Positions 16,328 to 24,080 of a DNA stretch of 64,000 nucleotides are shown here, in pieces. How positions within the stretch are numbered: position 1 is the first letter of the stretch; every line of letters begins with the position of its first letter. Under the pieces are notes generated by a model. It worked only from the letters and a program-made list of their open reading frames with translations. It made no database searches and was not told where the DNA came from. The stretch covers positions 249,349 through 313,348 of the forward strand of contig NZ_BMPQ01000001.1 of the NCBI RefSeq assembly GCF_014647675.1, in the 5' to 3' direction. Source of the DNA: Streptomyces flaveus (GTDB lineage: Bacteria > Actinomycetota > Actinomycetes > Streptomycetales > Streptomycetaceae). Both the position numbers and the translations under genes were made by a program.

Positions 16328-17055
16328 CTCTTGTTCTCGATTCCTGCACCTTCGCCTACGGCCGACGGCGGGCTGCCGTGCTGAAGGACTTCAACTACCG
16401 CCTTCCGGACGGACTGACCATCCTTCTCGGACCGAACGGGGCCGGTAAATCCACGATGTTGCAGCTGGCTGCTGCCGTCACCACGCCCCAGCGGGGAACC
16501 GTGACGTGGGATGGACTTGACGCGAAGAGCAAGGACTACCGACGGACGGTGGCCTGGATGCCGCAGAACATCACCCCCCTGCCCTCACTCACGGCACGGG
16601 AGTACGTCGCTTATGTGGGCTGGCTGAAGGGAATGAGCAGGGACGATGCCTGGGACAACGCTCCTCGAGCGCTGTCCCGCGTCGAGCTGTCGGAGCACAC
16701 CGACATCCGCACCAGCCAGCTCTCGGGCGGCCAGCTGAGGCGTGTGGGTGTGGCCTGTGCCCTGGTCCACGATGCACAGGTGCTCCTCCTGGATGAACCC
16801 ACGGCCGGCATGGACCCACGTCAGCGACGGGTTTTCCGTGATCTCCTTGCCGCGGTCAAGGACGAGGTCCGCATCCTGCTGTCCACGCACGACGTGACCG
16901 ACCTCGCCGAAGAGGCCGATCACGTGTCTGTTCTGGTTGGCGGACGTCTCGTGCAGAGCGGGTCAACCAGCGAGTTCCTCGCCCACACTCCGCCCGGTAC
17001 GGCGCAAGGCCGGGCGGCCGAAGGGGCTTATACGACCCTACTCGAGTCGGCCTGA
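16324..17055 (+). CDS. ABC transporter ATP-binding protein
   Basis: The 243-residue ATPase has Walker A GPNGAGKST near residue 38, a Q-loop in AWMPQNITPLP, signature LSGGQLRRVGVACAL, Walker B VLLLDEPTAGMDP and the H-loop in LLSTHDVTDL. The single nucleotide-binding domain implies a dimer serving the two membrane proteins encoded just upstream. It starts in a 4-bp ATGA overlap and is the last gene of the operon; a hairpin follows at 17160. Confidence 0.92.
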   Translation: MTLVLDSCTFAYGRRRAAVLKDFNYRLPDGLTILLGPNGAGKSTMLQLAAAVTTPQRGTVTWDGLDAKSKDYRRTVAWMPQNITPLPSLTAREYVAYVGWLKGMSRDDAWDNAPRALSRVELSEHTDIRTSQLSGGQLRRVGVACALVHDAQVLLLDEPTAGMDPRQRRVFRDLLAAVKDEVRILLSTHDVTDLAEEADHVSVLVGGRLVQSGSTSEFLAHTPPGTAQGRAAEGAYTTLLESA

Positions 17056-17159
17056 CCCGTTCGGGCGAGCCCGGTCATAGATTGAGGTCGAGACGCCCTT
17101 AAGTGACCACGAGCGTATCGTTGGCGGGCAACTCACCCCTCGGACACTCACCTCCCTCT

Positions 17160-17190
17160 GATGTGGGCCGAGATCATCTCGGCCCACATC
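17160..17190. terminator. Near-perfect hairpin ending the ABC operon
   Basis: GATGTGGGCCGAGAT (17160-17174) and ATCTCGGCCCACATC (17176-17190) are exact inverted repeats, followed by GGTCGTTTCTT. The 17191-17510 stretch that follows has no gene I can support. Confidence 0.75.
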
Positions 17191-17510
17191 GGTCGTTTCT
17201 TGGGGAGTGCGCGGCACTGCTGGTGATCCTCAGCCATGTGTGACCCGCCGGCTGATTCGTTCGGCGGCGGGACGACGGCTTCGTGCCGACCGGCGGCGGT
17301 GGTCCGCCCCTGGCAGTCCGGTGGGTGGACGCAAAGGCTGCGCGGACTCGCCAGGGGAGTGGAGGCACCCTCTCATGTCCTGTCCAGCCGAGCTCACTCG
17401 CCAACTCAAGCGCTCAGCCGCCGTCTGAGGCGCTCAGTCACAACTACCTCGCGGGGAGGAGCCGCCGTACACAACGTGCGTCGAGGCGGCGGCCCCTCAC
17501 CGTATGTCCC

Positions 17511-17945
17511 TCATGTGCCTGATGTACACGACTGGGGTAGGGCCAGCCGGGCTCGGACCGTCTTTCCGACTTCCGGCCGTAGGAACCACACGAGGTCGTC
17601 GGCGAGTTGGGTGACGACGAGGAGGCCCCGGCTGCCTTCGCCGTCGGGTGCGACGTCCGTCCTGGGGACCGCCCGCACCGGATCCGAGACCTCGACGATC
17701 AGTCCCCCGTCCTCCAACTCGGCCAGCCGCAGCCACAGTTCGTGCCCGATGACCCGCGCATGCCGTACGGCATTGGCAACGAGCTCGGAGGCGACCAGCA
17801 CGGCGTCGTCGATGTCCCCGGCCCACTGCCACATCGTCAGCCGGCGACGGACGTGGAGCCGGGTGAGTCGGACGCTGCGGAGGGTCATGGGGTAGCCCAT
17901 GGACCAGTCGTGGGTGAGGAGGGCGGGGGCTTCGGGGTTGGGCAT
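17511..17945 (-). CDS. RsbW-like ATP-binding protein (HATPase_c_2)
   Basis: The 144-residue GHKL ATPase is of the anti-sigma-factor kinase type. Its N-box is VLVASELVANAVRHA (with the expected E and N). Its G1-like region is GLIVEVSDP and its G2-like region is EGSRGLLVVTQLADD. Such single-domain kinases are abundant in Streptomyces and often sit next to XRE/DUF397 pairs, as here; partners and targets are usually unknown. The ATG at 17945 has AAAGGA upstream; the longer frame from 18005 has no such site. It is divergent from the XRE gene, with two palindromes between them. Confidence 0.85.
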   Translation of the reverse strand: MPNPEAPALLTHDWSMGYPMTLRSVRLTRLHVRRRLTMWQWAGDIDDAVLVASELVANAVRHARVIGHELWLRLAELEDGGLIVEVSDPVRAVPRTDVAPDGEGSRGLLVVTQLADDLVWFLRPEVGKTVRARLALPQSCTSGT

Positions 17946-18015
17946 GGGATTCCTTTCGCGCTGGCTGCCCAACAACGGTGACAGTGACTCGCGTTCGAGT
18001 TCCATCGAATGCCGC

Positions 18016-18062
18016 CTGATTAATCAGCAGAAGAGAAAGTGGACTATGCGCAGATCTGCGCA
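18016..18062. promoter_or_regulatory. Two perfect palindromes between divergent regulator genes
   Basis: CTGATTAATCAG (18016-18027) and TGCGCAGATCTGCGCA (18047-18062) are both perfect palindromes. They lie between the RsbW-like gene and the XRE/DUF5753 gene and are good operator candidates for the latter. Confidence 0.55.
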
Positions 18063-18145
18063 AGTGGCTGCACGACCCGCACACGGGGTGTCACACTCGG
18101 CACACAGCACCAGGTGATACGCACGACAGCACAAGGACGATGCAC

Positions 18146-19027
18146 ATGGCGGCCAAGCGCGGGCGGACTGGACAGCGACTGGAACTGGGGCTTCAGCTAC
18201 GCCAGTTGCGAGAGAACTGTGGTCTCGGCGACCGGGGCGGGGGCTTCACGCGCAAGCAGGCGGTTCAGGGGCTGCGCATCTCCGAGGCCTCGCTCCAGCG
18301 GATCGAATCCGGGTCGCTGAACTTCCGCAACGTGAGCGACCTGAGGAAGCTGCTCGACAAGTACGGCGTCACCGATGAAGACGTCATCGAGTCGCTCATC
18401 AACCTCAACCGGGAGTCCTCCAATCAGGACTGGTTGACACAGCACCGCGGTCTGATGCCCTCCGGAATGCCGGGCTTTGTCGGGCTTGAGCCCGAGGCCC
18501 GCAGCATGAAGGCGTACCACCCCACACTGGTGTACGGCCTGCTCCAGACGGAGCGTTACGCGCGCGCCATCCATGAGGTGCAGAAGCCGATCGAGGAGAC
18601 CACGACGGAGATGATCCGGAACAGCGTGGAGCTTCGGATGAAACGCCAGGAGATCCTCACCAGGGAGGACCCGGTCAGGCTGCACGCCGTCCTTGGGGAG
18701 GCCGCATTGCGGTACCCCGTCGGAGGCGCGGAGGTGATGCGCGAGCAGTACGCAAAGCTCGCGGAGGTGTCGACCTGGGACCATGTCACGCTCCAGGTGT
18801 TGCCGTTCCGCTGGGGATACCGAACCACCAATGACTTCGCGATCCTCGACTTCGGCGACCAACTGCCGTCCCGGATCCAGCTGGACAGCTCCTGGGGCAC
18901 AGTCTCCACCTCGGACAAGCCTCGCGAGGTCGACCGGTTCACCCGGCGGTTCGAATCCATGGTTGCCTCTGCGTTGCCTCCCGAGGACACTCCCGAATTC
19001 GTGAACCGCCTAGAACGAGAGCGGTAG
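18146..19027 (+). CDS. XRE-family regulator with DUF5753 domain (WhiJ-like)
   Basis: The 293-residue protein has an N-terminal helix-turn-helix (FTRKQAVQGLRISEASLQRI, residues about 35-55). A DUF5753 C-terminal domain follows (PTLVYGLLQTERYARAIHEV, REQYAKLAEVS, NDFAILDF). Proteins of this class, with a small DUF397 partner encoded directly downstream, include WhiJ and relatives that affect sporulation or antibiotic production. The ATG at 18146 is better spaced from AAGGA than the ATG at 18140. DUF397 follows after 4 bases. Confidence 0.9.
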   Translation: MAAKRGRTGQRLELGLQLRQLRENCGLGDRGGGFTRKQAVQGLRISEASLQRIESGSLNFRNVSDLRKLLDKYGVTDEDVIESLINLNRESSNQDWLTQHRGLMPSGMPGFVGLEPEARSMKAYHPTLVYGLLQTERYARAIHEVQKPIEETTTEMIRNSVELRMKRQEILTREDPVRLHAVLGEAALRYPVGGAEVMREQYAKLAEVSTWDHVTLQVLPFRWGYRTTNDFAILDFGDQLPSRIQLDSSWGTVSTSDKPREVDRFTRRFESMVASALPPEDTPEFVNRLERER

Positions 19028-19031
19028 ATCC

Positions 19032-19259
19032 ATGAACGTTCGCTTCACCGCCCCCCAGCTCGCCCCCGAAAGCGCTTGGCGCAAGTCGTCGTACAGCGAC
19101 GGTATGGGCAACAACTGCATCGAGGTCGCCCACCTGACCCCCGGCAAGGGGACCGGCGTCCGCGACTCCAAGAACCCCACGGGCCCCGCCCTCCTCGTAT
19201 CCCCCACGGCCTGGACAACCTTCGTCACTCACATCCGCGAGACGACCTCAAGCAACTGA
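19032..19259 (+). CDS. DUF397-domain protein
   Basis: The 75-residue protein has the typical DUF397 core: SAWRKSSYSDGMGNNCIEVA, then GTGVRDSKNPTGPALLVSP. Members are small partners of XRE/DUF5753 regulators; BldB is a more distant functional analogue in development. It is encoded 4 bases after the regulator and surely co-transcribed. Its 3' end overlaps the convergent antitoxin gene by 12 bases. Confidence 0.92.
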   Translation: MNVRFTAPQLAPESAWRKSSYSDGMGNNCIEVAHLTPGKGTGVRDSKNPTGPALLVSPTAWTTFVTHIRETTSSN

Positions 19260-19616
19260 CGAGCGACCACCCGGCTGCGGTTCACCGGAGTCGCCCCCGT
19301 CGTGCGCCGTGAAAGCAAACGCCGACGTGTCGCCGTCCAGATCGATGGTCAGCGAAGCATCAAGCGCCTTCGCCAGACGTGTGAGCAGGGGCAGAGTAGG
19401 TACGGAGTCGCCGCCCTCGATGTTGGAGATCTGCGACTGGGTCATGCCCGCCCGCCGCGCCAGCTCGGTCTGCGGCAGACCGAGCTCGGTACGCCGGTCA
19501 TAGACCGCCTGCCCCAAGGCGAACGCGTACCCGGCCTCCACGTAGGCCGGGGATTCATCGACTGACTCCCCCAGCAGCTTCCTGGTCCGCCGGGTCTTCC
19601 ACTGGGAGTGGTTCAC
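19248..19616 (-). CDS. XRE-type antitoxin (HigA-like)
   Basis: The 122-residue protein has a central HTH: LPQTELARRAGMTQSQISNI followed by EGGDSVPTLPLLTRLAKALD. It is preceded by a helical N-terminus. It starts in a 4-bp overlap with the end of the toxin gene, giving the toxin-first order of higBA modules. It should neutralise the toxin and repress the shared promoter. A fragment of a related HTH gene is at 24025-24080. Confidence 0.88.
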   Translation of the reverse strand: MNHSQWKTRRTRKLLGESVDESPAYVEAGYAFALGQAVYDRRTELGLPQTELARRAGMTQSQISNIEGGDSVPTLPLLTRLAKALDASLTIDLDGDTSAFAFTAHDGGDSGEPQPGGRSSVA

Positions 19617-19993
19617 GGCCGCTCCTCCTCGATCCGCTCATAGCTGTGCTCCGCAGGACCATGATCCGCCTCGCACACCTTCTGGGCCTGCCGGGCACGC
19701 TCGACCTCGGCCGTCTCGCGCTGCCTGGTCTTACGGAACACCGTCAACAACACGATGCGCCTGTTTGGAGCGAGCCAGTACGTGATGCGTACGGCGTTGC
19801 CCTCCATGATGAAGCGAAGCTCGCGCACTTTGCCGCCGAGGTGACGGGAGTACGGCTCCCCAAGCGTGACCGGCTGGGCCGCGAGCATGTCGGCGGCCCG
19901 TTCGGCCTTGCCGTACTGGGCGTCCGAGAGGAGCTCCAGCCACTGTCGGACTTCGGGCTCGATCTCGATCTGCCATGGATCGCTCACAGGCAC
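19613..19993 (-). CDS. HigB/RelE-type toxin (phage Gp49-like)
   Basis: The 126-residue protein shows the RelE-superfamily fold: PEVRQWLELLSDAQYGKAER, LGEPYSRHLGGKVRELRF, then VRITYWLAPNRRIVLLTVFR and KTRQRETAEVERARQ. Members cleave mRNA on the ribosome. The conserved basic residues after LLTVF are present, so it looks intact. The GTG at 19993 lies close behind a TATACA -10-like element, which suggests a leaderless transcript. It is first in an operon with the antitoxin. Confidence 0.88.
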   Translation of the reverse strand: MPVSDPWQIEIEPEVRQWLELLSDAQYGKAERAADMLAAQPVTLGEPYSRHLGGKVRELRFIMEGNAVRITYWLAPNRRIVLLTVFRKTRQRETAEVERARQAQKVCEADHGPAEHSYERIEEERP

Positions 19994-19996
19994 GAC

Positions 19997-20012
19997 TATA
20001 CAGAAATGTATA
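19997..20012 (-). promoter_or_regulatory. Operator of the HigBA-like operon overlapping a -10 element
   Basis: TATACA-GAAA-TGTATA is a perfect inverted repeat 3 bases upstream of the toxin start. On the minus strand TATACA serves well as a -10 box 13 bases before the GTG. Antitoxin binding would block the promoter directly. Confidence 0.65.
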
Positions 20013-20139
20013 TAGCGAGGGCTGCTGTCTCGGCGCTGCTAGGCGGTCTCGGGCTCCCGACGTCCGTCCGGCGAGCGAACAGCAGGTTACGCTTCCGCCC
20101 GGCCCCTTCAACTTCCCCTCCCTGAAATCGAGTTCACAC

Positions 20140-20664
20140 GTGCCCATACACTCGCCCAGTTCTGCTCGGCGCAGCGCCGCCCGTGCTGCCGTGCTCGCGG
20201 CAGCCTGCCTGGCGGTGGTACTGAGCAGTGGTTGCACGAAGGACAACGCCGGGCGCGAGGACACAGCCGCCGCTAGCACCGGGTCGCCCTCCGCGAAGCC
20301 GTCGGCGGAGCCCGCGAAGGCCACGGAGCGGGCCGAGCACATCGACGGCGAGACCGTGGCCGAGGCGCCCGGGGGCGTCGACGGTGAGGTGATCGCGTCG
20401 GTGGCGGACGCGCGCGGGAACCAGGCCGTACCGCTGGAGGGTGGAGTACGGACCGGGCCGGTGTCGATCGCCGTGAACTGCCAGGGCGAGGGGACGCTTA
20501 CGGTCGAACTGAAGTTGGTGGGCCTGAGCTTCCCCCTGAAGTGCGTCGCCGACGAGGTCAGCAGCACGTACAACCAGATCGTCCTGGAGAAGGCCGACAA
20601 GGACGCCGCACTCCAGGTGACCGCGCAATCCGGGGTGCGGTGGGCGTTGTCCGTCGGGCAGTGA
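20140..20664 (+). CDS. Putative lipoprotein, unknown function
   Basis: The 174-residue protein has a lipoprotein signal: basic start (SSARRSAAR), hydrophobic AAVLAAACLAVVL and lipobox LSSGC. An Ala/Ser/Thr/Pro-rich linker of about 45 residues follows, then a small beta-rich domain (VDGEVIASVADARGNQAVPL ... VSIAVNCQGEGTLTVEL ... FPLKCVADEVSSTYNQIVLE) with a cysteine pair likely to form a disulfide. The family was not recognised. No strong ribosome binding site precedes the GTG; it is chosen because the signal peptide starts there. Confidence 0.75.
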   Translation: MPIHSPSSARRSAARAAVLAAACLAVVLSSGCTKDNAGREDTAAASTGSPSAKPSAEPAKATERAEHIDGETVAEAPGGVDGEVIASVADARGNQAVPLEGGVRTGPVSIAVNCQGEGTLTVELKLVGLSFPLKCVADEVSSTYNQIVLEKADKDAALQVTAQSGVRWALSVGQ

Positions 20665-20945
20665 GCCCAGCGAGGGCGGGAACCCCGAGCGCCCCGCGAT
20701 CTCCGGGAAATAGCTTCCGTACCCAGCAAGGTGAACATGGAGTGACCGCCTCCCCTCCGTTCGACGAGGGGTCGGTGGACGCGGAGAGTGACCAAGATCC
20801 ACGTACGGTGATCGGCGTTGCCCGTTGCCGCTCAGTTAACGTGCAGGTCACTCCCAGTGCCAACGATCCAGTGTGAGCGGGTAGTTCGCGTCAGTGAACC
20901 GCCCGCGACCACTGCTGACGCGTTCGTACTCGGGGAGACCGCGCC

Positions 20946-22706
20946 ATGTCGCGCATACGCTCTGTCGCCACATCCGTTCGTGACCGCCGCGCCTTCCTGG
21001 CCGCAACCGGGGCGGTGTCGCTCTCCGCGGGTATCGGCTTCGCGCTCCGCCCGGACAGCGGCGGGAGCACCGTCCCCGCCGCCGACGGGGGGCAGGCGGC
21101 CGTCGCCTTGTCATCCCGCCGGGCACCCGCCGCGCCACTCGTCCCGTACACCCGCGGCACCACCCTCGGTTCGGTCGCGGCCCCGCTCAACTCCTCCGGC
21201 TTCCGGCGGCTCGGCGACGGCCCCGCCTGGCAGCGCGTCGTCCGCGGCGACCTGGCCGCGCCGAAGGCGGGCCGCGGCGAACGCCGCACCGCGCTCGCCG
21301 CGTTCGTGCAGTTCACCGACCTGCACATCGTCGACGTACAGCACCCGCTGCGGTACGAGTACCTGCGCGCCCAGGCCGCCAACGCCTGGCGTCCGCAGGA
21401 GTCGCTGTCGGTGGCCGGCGCGGTCTCGCTCGTCGAGCGGGTCAACGCGCTGCGCGGCGCCCCCGTCACCGGTTCCCCGCTGCACTTCGTGATGACCACC
21501 GGCGACAACACCGACAACAACGCCAAGAACGAGCTCGACTGGTTCCTGAAGGTGATGAGCGGCGGCCGCATCACCCCCGACTCCGGTGACCTGAAGCACT
21601 ACGAGGGCGTTCAGAACAGCGGACTCAAGCTGTACTGGCAGCCCGACGCGGACGTCCGCGACGGCGACAAGCAACTCGGCTTCCCGCAGATCGACGGCTT
21701 CCTCGCCGCCGCCGTACGCGAACTGCGGAGCCCCGGCCTCAACCTGCCCTGGTACTCCACGGTCGGCAACCACGACTCCCTGCCCGGCGGCTGCTACGCG
21801 CCCGCCGACCCCTTCTTCGCCGAGCTGGCCGTCGGCGGCAAGAAGCTGATGTCGCTGGACGAGACGACGAGCGCCGCCCTCTGGAAGGACATGAGGAAGG
21901 GCGGCGACCCCAAGGGCTCGGCCTTCAAGGAGATGTTCAAGTCCCAGGCGCGGAAGATGCGTTCGGTCACCCCGGACGAGGGCCGCGCCCCTGTCACCTC
22001 CGCCGAGTACCTCCAGGCGCACCTCGACCCGTCGCACACCGGCCCTGGCCCTGTCGGGCACGGCTACTCGCAGGCGAACCTCGCCGCGAAGACCCAGTAC
22101 TACACCTTCCGGATCGCGGACGGCCTGCTCGGCGTCAGCCTCGACAGCACCAACTCCGGCGGGCACTACGAGGGCTCGCTGGGAACGGCCCAACTGCGCT
22201 GGCTGGAGCGCACGTTGAAGACGGCCGAGCGCAACAAGGAACACGTCATCGTCTTCAGCCACCACACCAGCAAGACGATGCGCAACCTCCGCGAGGACCC
22301 GAACCACCCCGGCGAGCGCCGCCACGGCGGCGAGGAGGTCCTCGCCCTCCTCGGCAGCTACCGTTCCACCCTGGCCTGGGTGAACGGCCACAGCCACAAG
22401 AACAACATCACCCCGCACCCCGCCCCCGGCAACCGCTCCTTCTGGGAGATCTCCACGGCCTCCCACGTCGACTTCCCCCAACTGGCCCGCGTCATCGAGG
22501 TGGTCGACAACCACGACGGCACGATCTCCCTCTTCACCACCCTCATCGAATCCGCGGCCCCGCACCGCACGGACTTCACCGACCTCTCCCAGACGGGCCT
22601 GGCCGCCCTGTACCGCGAGTTGTCGTTCAACGCGCCGGGCTCCCGCTCGACCCTTTCGGGCGATCCGGGGGACCGGAACACTGAACTGATTCTGAGCAAG
22701 GGGTAG
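20946..22706 (+). CDS. Exported metallophosphoesterase (TIGR03767-like)
   Basis: The 586-residue protein carries an N-terminal twin-arginine-like signal (RDRRAFLAATGAVSLSAG). Metallophosphoesterase motifs include FTDLHIVD with D125, TTGDNTDN, VGNHDSLPGG, IVFSHHTSKT and NGHSHKN, so the two-metal site looks complete. Actinobacterial members of this family are secreted and their substrate is not established. GGGGAGA precedes the ATG. It is apparently monocistronic. Confidence 0.88.
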   Translation: MSRIRSVATSVRDRRAFLAATGAVSLSAGIGFALRPDSGGSTVPAADGGQAAVALSSRRAPAAPLVPYTRGTTLGSVAAPLNSSGFRRLGDGPAWQRVVRGDLAAPKAGRGERRTALAAFVQFTDLHIVDVQHPLRYEYLRAQAANAWRPQESLSVAGAVSLVERVNALRGAPVTGSPLHFVMTTGDNTDNNAKNELDWFLKVMSGGRITPDSGDLKHYEGVQNSGLKLYWQPDADVRDGDKQLGFPQIDGFLAAAVRELRSPGLNLPWYSTVGNHDSLPGGCYAPADPFFAELAVGGKKLMSLDETTSAALWKDMRKGGDPKGSAFKEMFKSQARKMRSVTPDEGRAPVTSAEYLQAHLDPSHTGPGPVGHGYSQANLAAKTQYYTFRIADGLLGVSLDSTNSGGHYEGSLGTAQLRWLERTLKTAERNKEHVIVFSHHTSKTMRNLREDPNHPGERRHGGEEVLALLGSYRSTLAWVNGHSHKNNITPHPAPGNRSFWEISTASHVDFPQLARVIEVVDNHDGTISLFTTLIESAAPHRTDFTDLSQTGLAALYRELSFNAPGSRSTLSGDPGDRNTELILSKG

Positions 22707-22831
22707 TTCCAGCTCTTCGACGGGGCGACGAGGCTCAAAAACGCCCAACCTCCAAGGGCAGTTCAACCAACTTGCCCAGCCACGGTGTCCCTTCCGTCGA
22801 TCACCCTCTGACGGAAGGGACGTACCGACAC

Positions 22832-24001
22832 ATGACCGCATCACCACGCACGCTGCGCATCGCACTGCTGGGCACTGTCGCGCTCACCGCGGTGTCGCTC
22901 ACCGCATCCGCGACGACCGCCACCGCGGTGGCCGCCCCCTCCCCGGCCACCAGAACCCACAGCGCGACCCAGGAGGCGATGGACGCCGCCGTGAAGGACG
23001 GCGTCCCCGGTGTCGCCGGGCAGGCCAAGGACAAGTACGGGACCTGGAAGGCCACTTCGGGCGTCGGCAACCTCAAGACGCAGCAGCCGCGCTCCGCCCA
23101 CGACCGCTACCGCGTCGGCAGCATCACCAAGACCTTCGTGTCGACGGTGCTGCTCCAGCTGGAAGCGGAGGGCAGGCTCTCACTCGACGACAAGGTCGAG
23201 AAGTGGCTGCCCGGCGTCGTCCGCGGCAACGGCCACGACGGCAGCAAGATCACCCTCCGCCAGCTCCTCAACCACACCAGCGGCATCTCCAACTACACGG
23301 AGGACGAGGCGTTCGGCCGGAAGTACTTCCTCAAGGACGGCTTCTTCAAGCACCGTTACGACACGGCGACCCTCGGGCAGCTCGTGGAGACCGCCATGGC
23401 GCACAAGCCGGACTTCGCGCCCGGCACGTCCTGGAACTACTCGAACACCAACTACACCCTGGCCGCGATGGTCATCGAGAGCGCCACGGGCAACTCGTAC
23501 GGGCACGAGATCCGCGACCGCATCGTCGAACCGCTCGGCCTGCGCGCCACGTTCGTCCCCGGTACGTATCCGAAGGTGCCGGGGCCCAGCAGCCGGGCGT
23601 ACGGCAAGCTCGCCGAGACCGCGACCGGCCCGACGTACGACGTCACGGAACTGAACTCCACGCTCGCCGGCGGCTCGGGCGACATGATCTCCGACTCCGG
23701 CGACCTGAACCGCTTCTACTCCGCCCTCCTGCGCGGCAAGTTGCTCCCCAAGGCCCAACTCGCCGAGATGAAGAAGACGGTGAAGATCGACGGTTCTCCC
23801 AACCTCGCGTACGGCCTCGGCCTGTCGGCAAGCAAGCTGAGCTGCGGGATCACGGTCTGGGGCCACGGCGGCGGCATCCACGGCTCTCTCTCGGAGGCCG
23901 TCACCACGGCGGACGGCCGCCACTCGCTCTCGTTCAACTTCAACGGCGACTGGGCGGGGGACAGCGGGGCGGTGATCGAGGCGGAATTCTGCCGCAAGTA
24001 G
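22832..24001 (+). CDS. D-alanyl-D-alanine carboxypeptidase, R61 type (serine beta-lactamase fold)
   Basis: The 389-residue secreted protein has a Sec signal (LRIALLGTVALTAVSLTASA). Catalytic motifs are SITK (S97, K100), YSN (203-205) and HGG (345-347). The sequence follows the Streptomyces R61 DD-peptidase closely, including LLNHTSGISNYT, SWNYSNTNYTLAAMVIE, YGLGLSASKLSCGITVWGHG and the final Cys. It should trim the terminal D-Ala of peptidoglycan stem peptides outside the cell. GGAAGGGA lies upstream. It is transcribed singly. Confidence 0.92.
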   Translation: MTASPRTLRIALLGTVALTAVSLTASATTATAVAAPSPATRTHSATQEAMDAAVKDGVPGVAGQAKDKYGTWKATSGVGNLKTQQPRSAHDRYRVGSITKTFVSTVLLQLEAEGRLSLDDKVEKWLPGVVRGNGHDGSKITLRQLLNHTSGISNYTEDEAFGRKYFLKDGFFKHRYDTATLGQLVETAMAHKPDFAPGTSWNYSNTNYTLAAMVIESATGNSYGHEIRDRIVEPLGLRATFVPGTYPKVPGPSSRAYGKLAETATGPTYDVTELNSTLAGGSGDMISDSGDLNRFYSALLRGKLLPKAQLAEMKKTVKIDGSPNLAYGLGLSASKLSCGITVWGHGGGIHGSLSEAVTTADGRHSLSFNFNGDWAGDSGAVIEAEFCRK

Positions 24002-24024
24002 CGTGCGGGCAGGCGGTCCATGCC

Positions 24025-24080
24025 CGGCGCGCTGGGCGGGCATGGACCGGCCGCAGATCTCCAACATCGAGGGCGGCACG
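24025..24080 (+). pseudogene. Fragment of an XRE-type helix-turn-helix gene
   Basis: In one frame the bases encode PARWAGMDRPQISNIEGGT, almost the recognition helix of the antitoxin at 19248-19616 (LARRAGMTQSQISNIEGGD). Nothing before or after continues the match, and there is no start. It is wedged between the DD-peptidase stop and the convergent flavoprotein stop. Confidence 0.6.

Noticed and set aside
17191..17510. Several short frames after the ABC operon
   Set aside because: Codon composition is poor and no protein family is visible; the region is treated as empty.
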